Shown in pieces: positions 45,335 to 54,900 of a DNA stretch of 64,000 bases. The DNA is from Carettochelys insculpta. Lineage: Eukaryota; Chordata; Testudines; Carettochelyidae. Each line of letters opens with the position of its first letter. The first letter of the stretch is position 1. The notes below the pieces were generated by a model. It worked only from the letters and a program-made list of their open reading frames with translations. It was not told the origin of the DNA and did not search any database. The DNA lies in contig NC_134145.1 in the NCBI RefSeq assembly GCF_033958435.1, positions 40,699,501-40,763,500 on the forward strand, in the 5' to 3' direction. A program made the position numbers and the translations under genes.

Positions 45335-45611
45335 GGTGTGTCTACACTAGGAACTAATTTTGAAGTTAACTTTGAAGTTAGGTGCTACTTTGAAGTAGCC
45401 TGCAGAGCCTACACACATTTTCCCTTACTTCAAAGTTAACTTCGAAGTATGGAGCCCAACTTCAAAGTCCTTACTCCATTCCCAGGAATGGAGTAGTGCC
45501 TACTTCAAAGTTTAAGGGTGTGTGTAGATGCTCACATTTGAAGTCTGTTACTTTGAAATTGTACTTCGAAATAAGCAAAATCAAAATTATTTTTGTAGTG
45601 TAGACACGGCC
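45335..45611. mobile_element. short MITE with GTCTACACTAG ends
   Basis: Left end GGTGTGTCTACACTAGGAAC, and right end (reverse complement) GGCCGTGTCTACACTACAAA. The inner part is rich in CTTYGAAGT words like the Harbinger ends (AACTTTGAAGTTAGGTGC and TTACTTCAAAGTTAACTTCG). No clean 3-bp duplication was found. It starts about 130 bp from the end of Harbinger copy 2. Confidence 0.65.
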
Positions 45612-45683
45612 AGAGCGTAATAGTTGAAACTTGGAAGAGTGTGTATGGATTTTTGCCAGGAAGGACTAAAACTGATATTATAA

Positions 45684-45850
45684 CAAAAAAGCAGTTCAGT
45701 AGCACTTTAAAGACTAGCAAAATAATTTATAAGGTGATGAGCTTTTGTGGGACAGACCCTGAAAGCTCTTCACCTAATAAATTATTTTGTTAGTCTTTAA
45801 AGTGCTACTGAACTGCATTTTTCTCTTGATAGAATATAAACTCACACAGC
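45684..45850. repeat. foldback of a Penelope-type 3' tail
   Basis: The left half AAAAAAGCAGTTCAGTAGCA and CTTTAAAGACTAGCAAAATA is the reverse complement of the right half TTTTGTTAGTCTTTAAAGTG and CTACTGAACTGCATTTTTC. The loop region near 45757 corresponds to stem II of the hammerhead-like module. The outer right part CACACAGCTATCTCTCTGTT is the usual tail end. Confidence 0.7.
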
Positions 45851-47141
45851 TATCTCTCTGTTACTATTAAAAGTGATATTATATTTGTATTATGAATCCC
45901 TCTGTAGAAGTTCAGAGAAAAGAGATTACAAGTGAACATGGTCTTTGACAGCTTGGTGAAGGTGTAATAACTTGTACCAAGAGAATTATTTTCATGAGGT
46001 TTGCATTTTAGTGGTCTATCAGAAGTGTCCATCTTACTCAGGGTATTTATGTCTGACCATTATCAAAACCAAGCTGTGGCTACAGCAGAGATTCTCCAGT
46101 AAACTTTGGCCTGAATCAGGGGTCAGTGCTGAACCCATTTTTGTTTGTGGGTGTTACGGAGCAGGTATAAGTGAGAAATGGAGATCATGATTTAATAATA
46201 TGTGCAGAAAATTAAGAGACCCTCAACACCAATTCGTGTAGTGGCAACACAGTTTTGAGCAGTCAGGATTTTGAACATTAGTAAGACGCAGAATTTGATA
46301 ACTAAAGAAAAGTACCCACTATGAGGATTATTACAAATTAACAGCTTGGAAAATGGTTACTGGCAATTGTTCACTCTTCCATAATGCCCAGCCTGTCGTG
46401 CACATATCAGAAGCTGATCTTAACATCTTTATGAAAAAAAAAGAAGATAATGACAAAGAAGGTAGATTGTATAAAACAGTACTTTGATCCATCCTAATGT
46501 ACAGAACAGAGACTTGGCCAGCCAAAAGAATAGAAATCTGTGCACTCTCCGCTATGGAAATGAAAATGGTGAGTTGCTCAGATGGTTTGACTCTTATGAT
46601 AGGAAACAAATGTGGGAGCTAATGAGGGTTGCTTCAACTGAAGAAAAAAGGAAGGAGGCCGGCCACATTGGCATTGCTATGTCCAGCAGACACTTGAGAG
46701 TTATATAGGTAGGAGGGGATTCACAATAGTTGTGGACAAAAGGCATGCAAAGTGGAGGCCAAAGACTCTGCATGGACTTATCAGTTCTCAGAGACACTAA
46801 TTTTCAGGACCACTGGAGGTACATTCACAAGTTTTAAAAAAAAGCTATAAAGTTGCCAACCCTGAATAAAGAAGTGACAAGACAGATTTTTATAAAGATC
46901 TTCTATCAATTTAAATATTACATGTTCATGCACCTTTACTCTTCTAGAAGGAGTTATCTTGGTCCAACCAACTGGTGTTCTCAAATGCAGTGCTATAAAT
47001 CTTGGGTATCCCTGTTACCTTCAATGGCTCCGTATGTCTATTCTTTGAATATTTCTTATGTAAGGGAGAAAATTTTGCAAGAGAGTAACTTCTGTTGAAA
47101 TTTATTATTTTGTATTTATTTGTAAATTACTGTACATTCAT
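45851..47141. other. no recognisable feature
   Basis: AT-rich DNA. Short frames at 46331-46609, 46484-46708 and 46853-47098 show no family resemblance. Confidence 0.5.
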
Positions 47142-47410
47142 GGGCTACATCTACACTACAGAGATCTTTCAAAAGAGACCTTCCACACAGCCCTGACTCT
47201 TTTGAAAGGATGGGCTAGGGATCAAAAAATCAGGTGCCATAATGACAGTTCTTTCAAAAAAAGGGCCCGCAGAGTGTCTATACACATTTCCTTTCTAATG
47301 GAGTGCCGCATTCATTCGATTTACTTTCAAAAGAACACTTTTTGTGTGCAGCTGCTTTGCAGGATCTTTCAAAAGACCACCCTTCTTTCAAATAATCTTT
47401 TGACATTTAC
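47142..47410 (+). mobile_element. one-ended MITE remnant
   Basis: The left end GGGCTACATCTACACTACAG is followed by several CTTTCAAAAGA repeats in both orientations (for example at 47167-47178 and 47370-47380). A matching right end was not found, so the element is truncated or highly diverged at about 47410. Confidence 0.5.
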
Positions 47411-47639
47411 TATAAAGAGAACCTTTTTTTACTGTGTTGAGAAGCAACAATTATGATCTGCTTTTATTATAACAGCTGTGTTTATTTACAATACAGCTGT
47501 AGAACCCCAAACATCCTGTACCTATACCAGTAGCAGAGCTTCTTAGGCATATATTAGGGCATTGTACACAAGGTCAGGTTACAATGATGGATCAGAAAGT
47601 CTCATTAATACCTCAGAATGCAAATCCCAATTTCCAGAT

Positions 47640-47800
47640 TGAAGCAGTGTTGCCTAGTGGGTAGAGAGCTGTACTATGACTCAGGATATCTGGCTCTACC
47701 ACTGACTTGCTGGTGGTCTTGGGGAAGTCACTTTCCTTCTCTGTGTCTCAGTTTTCCCACATGTAAAATGGGAATAAAAAGAAATGATAATGTGCTTTTC
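47640..47800 (+). repeat. MIR-like (CORE) SINE
   Basis: The succession TTGCCTAGTGGGTAGAGAGC, TGTACTATGACTCAGG, GTCTTGGGGAAGTCACTTTC and CTCAGTTTTCCCACATGTAA AATGGG is the familiar MIR pattern: a tRNA-related head, a core and a tail with TTTCCYCATCTGTAAAATGG. It is diverged, as expected of an old insertion. No functional pol III promoter is claimed. Confidence 0.75.
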
Positions 47801-47904
47801 TATCTTTGAATGAAAAAAAAATGCCACATTAAGAAACAGGGATGAGAGTGCAGAGTGAGGACAGTTTACAGCCTCATCTCACCATCACTTCCCATTTCCA
47901 TTAA

Positions 47905-48075
47905 AATGAGAGGGAGCATGACTTAGTGGATAGAACCCCGGACTGAGAATGGGGAGACCTTGGTTGGCCCAGTTGTGTCACTGGTCGGCTAGATGACCTT
48001 GGGCAAGTTAGTCCCCTGCTTTCTGTCTTGGTTTCCCCATCTGCATAATGATCTGCAAATGCAGAATGCTGTGTA
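47905..48075 (+). repeat. second MIR-like SINE
   Basis: GAGCATGACTTAGTGGATAG, ACCTTGGTTGGCCCAGTTGT, GACCTTGGGCAAGTTAGTCC and GGTTTCCCCATCTGCATAAT follow the same order as the first SINE. It lies about 105 bp downstream in the same orientation. Confidence 0.7.
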
Positions 48076-48529
48076 ACACCTGGGTATTATGTAGCCCCTG
48101 CTGCTGCTGTTACACTGATACTGTTTCTCAAGTTAGCTTTGACTATGCTAGATGAAAGCTAGCATTGGTATCCTTGCATGTGCTTCAGTTACAGCCCTTA
48201 CATTCCAGATTGTTTATCTATTGTTAAATGTTCTTTTTATCTATCTATTTATGTATGTATTTAATTATACTATTCAAGTTTTGTTAGTTTCTCCTTTTGC
48301 CACCCAAGGAATGACGATGAATGAGGAACTATGAATAGAATGGAATGCAGCAATATTTGGGAAGGAAATATATTGGCATTCTTGACAGGTATATCAAGAA
48401 GTAAATGACCCAGCCCAAGAATGTTCTAGCAATTTTGCTTCTTTTTTGCTGAGTTGAGTCACTGAGGTCTCAGAAGAGAGTCTGTATCCTTGATATATGT
48501 ACCATCCCATTCATTGGTAGAGACTAAAT
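48076..48529. other. no recognisable feature
   Basis: Contains a short (TATC/TATG)n run at about 48240-48262. No gene or element end was seen. Confidence 0.5.
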
Positions 48530-48915
48530 TGGGTCGATGCTACAAACTTGCGTCTACAGAAGTCACTGTCAACAAAGTTTTGCCAAAAGAACCTCTGTCT
48601 CCAGAACATGTCCACACCTCATAGGGGTTCCCCGTGTTGATGCCCTCTGTCAACAGAGAGTGGCCAGTCTGCCCAGCCCTCTGTTGACAGAACAGCCATC
48701 CGGAAGCTCTGCAAACAGGGCAGCCCATTGAACTGGAAGCCCCTCTGTCAACAGAGGGTCCCCTGGAGTGTCTACACTATTTTTCTGTGAACAAAATCTG
48801 TCTACAGAGGCGCTATGCCTCAAACTTTCAAGACAGAACTCTGCCAGAGAAAAGGCAGCATTCTGTCAACAGATTGTAGATGGAATGCATTGGTAGTGTG
48901 GACACTCCCTAGTTT
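48530..48915. repeat. DNA-transposon-like repeat with CTGTYRACAGA motifs
   Basis: At least six copies of CTGTCAACAGA-like motifs in both orientations occur here, together with TGTCTACACTATTTTTCTGT at about 48771-48790. The 48774-48905 part has opposing ends (GTCTACACTATTTT and AGTGTGGACACTCC). It shares its motif set with 916-1335. Boundaries and superfamily are uncertain. Confidence 0.5.
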
Positions 48916-49004
48916 TGTCAACAGGTGGCAATATTAGGGGAGAGAAATAAGATGAGTTCAGTGGAACAATAAACTTAGAAAAGAAGGTAACCAGCTTAGT
49001 CTTT

Positions 49005-49092
49005 ATCCCAACAAAACAAAACAAAAGTCATGTAGCAAATTATTTTTGTTAGTCAAAGTGCTGTATGACTGCTCTTTTTGTTTTGTTAGAAG
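49005..49092. repeat. short foldback of a Penelope-type tail
   Basis: CAACAAAACAAAACAAAAGT and GTAGCAAATT face TTTTTGTTAGTCAAAGTGCT and CTCTTTTTGTTTTGTTAG. This is a reduced version of the fold-back seen at 45684-45850. Confidence 0.5.
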
Positions 49093-50344
49093 TTTTACTT
49101 TTTTCCAAGCATAGACATTGGTAGATGTTTTCTTTTTCCATCTACCGATCTCTCACCAAAGCACTAATGAAGACTAATTAAGACTTTTCACATCATGGTG
49201 ATAATTATGATGAGAAATAGTACAATGCAAAAATAATACTCTGGACTTTAATGTTAGTGTAATAATTGCCTATGGCCCTAAAAATAAGTGATTGTGTGCC
49301 TGACCTTATTCATGTGGGTAATTAAACTGAAGATGAGTGAAGTATCCCTATCAAATTTTTTTTGATATCTCTTCTGATTTTCTGCAGAGCTATTTTCACT
49401 ATTATGCAGCATGATTTTGTAACGCAGATTTCCAGGAATAGTTCCTTTGAAGCAATAGAGTACATTATATAGCTCATAATAACAAATTGTACAGATTTTG
49501 TACATATGGCAACACCATTTCCGAAAAATGACAAAATTAATTTAAAAATGTTTAAAAATTAGTCAGCTCAAAAGGATTAAGAAATTTTGAAGTACTTAGA
49601 TTAGCATGACATGAATGTATTTCAGGCACTCAAGCGGTTTTGTAAAAGTATCTAGCTACAGAAGAAAACAGTACAATCTGAAGTGCTGTCCAAGGATAAG
49701 TTCAGATTATATTTATGTGGACACTAAAGCACCATAGGAAGTACACTGCCAAATGCCAGTCATTTGAACCAACATTTAAGATCTCAGTTCTCTTAGAAAA
49801 TGATCCTTGATCAAGCCCCCCAGCAAGAGCTAATACCTGGCTAAGATTTGCTGCAAATAGACATCAGGCCTGGTGACCCCATATAAAGAGAGCAATAGAA
49901 CTGTTTGTCTTGCAAAACCTTAGCAGGAGATTAAAAATGAGACAGCAAAATATTCCAGTCTTTCCAATTAACGCTTAGAGCACAAAAGACAACGTAGACT
50001 GGTGTAATGTCTCTGCAAGTAAAACGCGAGGTCAGCCAGTCACATCTCCTTCTTAAAATGCTATACCTCAGTCACAAGGCAAGATGTGCAGATGGCACCT
50101 CCCTCGTCTGACACCCTCGGGAGCTTATCCATTCCAAACAAGGGAGTTTGCCAAATGAAGTGAGGTCCCTGACCTCACTCCTTCCCCCACCTCCCAGGCC
50201 TACCAGCCCCCTAATCCACAGCCAATCCCTGGCCTTGCTGGCCCCTTGGAGGCACCAAGGACACAAGCCCCTGGCCTTCTCTGCACAGAGGCACCAGTTC
50301 CCCTGTCACTGGGCTCCCACAAGGCAGGGCTCCCAGCCAGAATC
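49093..50344. other. no recognisable feature
   Basis: AT-rich on the left and GC-richer from about 50080. Open frames at 50072-50357 on both strands have no supporting motifs. Confidence 0.5.
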
Positions 50345-50426
50345 TCTGATCCAATAACATATGTGGCCCTGCTGGATGATGGATGTTGCTGGAAAAGAGG
50401 ATTCTGATTTTGAGAGGTGCAACCTG
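50345..50426 (+). repeat. fragment of a Tigger-like MITE, right end
   Basis: CTGCTGGATGATGGATGTTG and GAGAGGTGCAACCTG followed by TA match the right end of the element at 62569-62879 (GCTGGATTATGGATGTTGCT ... GAGGTTCAACCTG, then TA). A 16-bp insertion separates the two conserved pieces here. The left end is missing. Confidence 0.6.
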
Positions 50427-50566
50427 TATAGTTATTGTTAATATAGCAGGGGAATATGCTGCAGTCAAAGAAAACAAGAAAGAGAGAGAGAAAGAGAGAG
50501 GATCAATAGGTGAATTGACAAAGGGATGGATTAGACAGAACAAGAAAATATGCTAGTCTCATTGCT

Positions 50567-51345
50567 GATCATCATCATCATCAATAACCGTGGGCTCAGC
50601 ATCCGTTGGTGTCTGATGCTTCTGTCACTACTTACTTCCATCTTTCCCTATCCAGTACAGAGTGGCTTAGTTTCTGTAGACTAGCTCTGCACCAATCTGC
50701 TACATCACCTATCCATTCTCTGTGGGGTCTGCCTCTCCTATCAGAAACGTCCATTATACTGAATACTAAGGTCTTGATTTTTCATTCGTCGTTCATTCTG
50801 CAAATATGCTCAAATAGATGTAGCTTCTGTTTTATAACCTTCTGCAGCAGATTCTCTTTCGGCTGCATCTTCCTACATAATTCCTCATTGGTGACCTTCT
50901 GCATCCATCCTATTCTTAGAATCTTTCCATAACAACTCTTTTCGAAAGCCAATATTCTTCTTTTCGAATCTTTTGTTATCACCCATGTCTCACATGCGTA
51001 CAACATGCTGCTGAATACACGTTTTCAAGATGCCCAGCTTTGTTCTTAAGCTAATTGCTTTGCTTTTCCAGATCTTATCGATCACCTTAATACTCGCTCT
51101 TGCTTTCATTATGCTAGTCGCTATTTCCTTCTTACAGTCTAGATCATCCGTTATGTTGCTCCCCAGATATGTGAACTTCTCTACATTTTCTAGTTCAGTA
51201 CCATTGACACTGATCTTTCTTCCTATTTCCTCATCTCCAAATACCCTTGTTTTTGTTTTATCGATGTTCATAATCAGTCCATACCGCTTCCCTTCTTCGT
51301 GTAACACCTGCACCATTTTCACTAGCTTCTGTATCATCTGTGAAC
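50567..51345 (-). pseudogene. RTE-like LINE, 3' part (RT C-terminus), minus strand
   Basis: Reading leftward from 51345: QKLVKMVQVLHEEGKRYGLI, KTKTRVFGDEEIGRKISVNG, EKFTYLGSNITDDLDCKKEI, then after a frame change LYACETWVITKDSKRRILAF and a C-terminal DRRGRPHREWIGDVADWCRA with DTNG near 50605. It ends in a (GAT)n microsatellite at about 50567-50583, as in RTE and BovB-type elements. The palm with its FADD box is missing; the fragment starts just downstream of it. Its upstream sequence is found in inverted orientation on the right (51346-51910). Confidence 0.8.
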
Positions 51346-51910
51346 CTCAAGTTGTTAATTCAAAAGAAAATGTAAGACACAGTTTAAGGAAAGAAGAGAT
51401 GTGGCAAGGCTGTGTGAGGAAGAAACAGGGAATGCATACAGAACAGCGCTTGAAGAGAAGATTAAGAATATCACCACAGAGAAAGACCTAAATAAGAGAG
51501 TCGCAGGATAGCCATCGCTCTAGAAGAGGCAACTGAGCAGACTGTTCCAGAAGAAGAAAAGTGGATTAACCAGAAGACACTGAAGTTGGTTCAAGAGAAA
51601 AGAGTGTTGAAGATCAGAAGAGATGTTTCTGAGATGGCAGAACAGCAATAGAGGATGAAATGCAATGAGGTAAGGAAAACAGCCAGAAAGGATAAGGAGA
51701 AATGGTCAGAGGAGCAATGTGAAGGTATCGAGATGTATTATTGCGAATGTAAGACCAGAGAGGTGTATAAGGCAATTAGGAATATTAATAGGAAATGGCA
51801 ACCGAAGCAGATGGCGTTCAAAGATGAGAACCAAGACGTGCTCGTGAACAGGGAAAAGATTGTGCAGCGACTGACGAGATATTGCACTGATCATTGCTGA
51901 CGGGATCTTG
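51346..51910 (+). pseudogene. same LINE, 5' segment inverted (linker between endonuclease and RT)
   Basis: The plus strand reads KCKTQFKERRDVARLCEEET, GNAYRTALEEKIKNITTEKD, KWINQKTLKLVQEKRVLKIR, ARKDKEKWSEEQCEGIE, YKAIRNINRKWQPKQ and VNREKIVQRLTRYCTDHC. This is the segment that precedes the RT in such elements. It therefore belongs upstream of the 50567-51345 fragment but points the other way. The RT core between the two segments is missing. Stops interrupt it. Its arrangement fits twin priming during insertion. Confidence 0.75.
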
Positions 51911-52157
51911 TTTATGCCTATTATATCATATTAATTGGTTCAGGGCAGTTTACATTCATCCATGTGTACCACTATGGTTCATTTGATTATATTCTTGCCT
52001 GTGGAACAGACAGCTTTGTTTTATGTCCTCCAGAAGGACTTTGCTACATATTCTGGACTGTTTGATGCAATATGGGGAGTAGACCACAGCTCTAGTCCAG
52101 ATTCTGTTCTTCTGTGAAAAGCATCTCTATTTCAGGTGCAAGAAAAAGAACCTATAG

Positions 52158-52690
52158 TGAACATAACAACATGAGAACAGTCATACTGGGTAAAACCAGA
52201 GGCCCATCTAGCTCAGCATCCTGTATTTGACAGTGGCCAATGACAGGTGCCCCAGAGGGAATAAACAGAACAGTTAATCATGAAGTGATCCATCCACCAT
52301 CACCCATTCCCTTCTTCTGGCAAACGTGTTAGGGACACCATTTGTACCTATCCTGGCTAATAACCATTGATGGACCTATCATCCATGCATTCATGTTTTT
52401 TAAACCCTGGTAAAGCCTTGGTCTTCAACATCCTCTGGCAAGGAGTTCCACAGGTTGACTGTGTGTTGTGTGAAGAAATACTTCTGTTTGTTGGTTTTCA
52501 ACTACCTTTTGATTTGGTGGTCCCAAGTTCTTGTGTTTTAGGAATAAGCAAATAACTTTTCCGTATTTGCTTTCTCAACACCAGTCATGATTTTATAAAC
52601 CTCTATCATGTCCCTCCTTAGTCTTCTTTTTTCTAAGATGAAAATTCTTAATCTTTTTAATCTCTCCTCATATGGTAGCTGTTCTAATCC
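52158..52690 (-). pseudogene. CR1-clade LINE fragment, minus strand
   Basis: The 3' end at about 52158 (reverse complement GTTCTCATGTTGTTATGT) is followed on the minus strand by the same 3' UTR words as the CR1 at 26627-26826 (CCAGTATGAC, GGTGCCCCAGAGG in reverse). ORF2 residues [40 protein letters not shown] and KLFAYS match [20 protein letters not shown] and the following part of that copy. It is 5'-truncated at about 52690 and disrupted by stops. Confidence 0.85.
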
Positions 52691-54784
52691 CCAATCGTTT
52701 TTATTGACTGTTTCTGATTTTTTTCCAATGCCATACCTTTTTTGAAATGAGTTGACCACATCTATTTGCAGTATACAAGATATATGGGTACCATGGATTT
52801 ATACAGAGGCAAAAAGATATGCCCTGTATGCTCTGTCTTATTCTCTCTCCCTTTTTAAATTATTCCTGTTTGCTTTTTCCCTTTTTTTTTTTTTGGACTC
52901 CAGCAGCATATTGAGCAGATATTTTCAGAGAACGAACCACGATGACATCAAGATCGCTCTCTTTAGCTAATTTATTCCCTATCATTTTATACATATCATT
53001 CGGATATGTTTTGCCTCCTCACTGTTTACCTCATTTTCCAGATCATTTTTGAGTGTTAAAAACAACAAAAGATCATTGTTTTAACTGGCCATCCTTAGCT
53101 CTCTGGATATAAAAAATTCTAATGTCCAAATTGTATGTGAGAATTTGGTGAATGAAGAATACTTGCTCCATTTGATTACATAGTCAATGCATTATTACCA
53201 GTACCAAGTTGTTCTTTCTATTTAAAGTTTTGCAGAGCTATGGAGCTGAAAGTTCTAGTTTATGGAGAAGCCAAGGGTTGGGAATCAGCAGATCCAGCAA
53301 CGTGCAAGTGAATAACTGGCTCTGATTCCTAGCTAGAAGATATAAGTGAGGACCCAGTCCTGTCAAAGGGGCAGAACTAAGAGACAAATGCTTCCTCCTG
53401 CAACATCAACAACTAGGCTAACAAGCTCACCTTTGGCCCCTCCATCCTGCAGTCCCCTTATGGGTAAGGAAGGGCCATGACATTTGGGTGTTTGTTACTT
53501 GTACATATTTTTATGATTGAGTAAATTGCCTATGTAAAAGGCTAAAACAGAGCTGGGCAGGACTGACTATTTTGTTCCTAAGCTGGTGCACAGATCTCCC
53601 CAGACTTTATTAGTATTTAACTCTCTCCTTCATAAACACTTGCAGATACGTTGGGAAAAAAAAAAACCATATGAAGTCTGTTTGATTCATTCCCACATGG
53701 AAAGTATCCCTCAAATCCTGCTACAGACAATGATATTTACAGTCATCTAGGTTTGTTCTAAAACTGAACACGTTATTTTTCTTCACTATTTCTGCAAGTT
53801 TTGGGGTTGAACAATGTCACGATTACTTTCACTTTTGCACAGGTTCTCCCTCCCTCTCCACCCCCACTCAGTTTGCATATTTCTTTGGTGCTGGCTCACT
53901 GATTTATTTTTCCCTGGCACATGCTACCCAAGTGCTATTACACACAGAAAACATCAAAACAAAACAAAAACTCAGTTTGAACATAGTAGCTTCACATATT
54001 ACATAAGCAACACAAAGTGTTAAGTGCTCTTTATACACAAAAGAAACATGATCCCTGTCTGAAAGACTGTGCAATTTAGGAAGAATTTACATTCTAGAAA
54101 GAAGAAAACATGAAATTCAGTTATGAAAAAAGACATTCACAAACCCATCCGTTTAAACAGGAGTATTTGACTATGAGATTTAAATATGTCTCAGAATTCT
54201 GCCGTTACTAGATATATTTATACAAATCTGTGATTATGATCAAATTTAGTTTTGTAAGAGAGAGGTGTAAGATGCAAAATTTATGTTTGAATCAAAAGCA
54301 TGATAAAGTTCAGTGGTGCTCAGAGTGAGGGTTCTTCTTTCATCCGTAATTGAAATACAGACCAACTGCAAATTTTGGATCTAGATTTGGGTTCATAATT
54401 CAGCCCCTTCCCACCCCAAAAGTTCAAGAATGTTTGAATCTAAGATTGTGATTCTGACTCTTCCTAGTGTTATGTCACCACATTTCTACTGTTGGGGGGA
54501 TCGACTAGAGGACCCTTGCAGTCCCTTTCTAACCTCATGATTTCAAATTTCATTAAGTAAAAAATAAGGAACCAAAATTAATCTTACTAAAATATTGAGC
54601 CTGTTTCCCATCTCACTTATATGATGTAAATTAGAAGAACTCTACCAAAGTCAGAGGTATTATTCCAGGAAATACTGTAGTAAATGAGCTTGGAATCAGG
54701 CCAGTTATTCAGACTAATTTAATAATTATTAGTTCTTGCATTGAACTTTTCTTCTTTAAAGCACTTTAGAAACACTAGCTAATG
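52691..54784. other. no recognisable feature
   Basis: About 2.1 kb of AT-rich DNA with a poly(T) run at 52879-52893 and a poly(A) run at about 53656-53666. No gene or element end was seen. Confidence 0.5.
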
Positions 54785-54900
54785 AATATCAGAGGGTAGC
54801 TCTGTTAAAGTGTATCAGGCACCTCATAGACTAAAAGATTTTCCGGAGCATAAGCTTTGGTGGGCAAAGACCCACTTCATCAGACGGTTCCAGGGCAGGC
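54785..54900 (-). repeat. Penelope-type 3' tail, minus strand
   Basis: AATATCAGAGGGTAGCTCTG, GGCACCTCATAGACTAAAAG, GGAGCATAAGCTTTGGTGGG and CAAAGACCCACTTCATCAG are the reverse complement of the tail at 34265-34425, in the same block order. Confidence 0.7.
54846..54883 (-). other. hammerhead-like core with a mutated GAAA
   Basis: On the minus strand CTGATGA (54883-54877) is followed by a stem AGTGGG-TCTTT-GCCCAC, then CAAA (54859-54856) in place of GAAA, GC-TTAT-GC and TC. CTGATGA is the canonical first strand. The G-to-C change in the second strand should abolish cleavage. Confidence 0.45.

Noticed and set aside
48530..48915. CRISPR-like array because of repeated CTGTCAACAGA
   Set aside because: Spacing is irregular and both orientations occur; it is a vertebrate transposon-like repeat.
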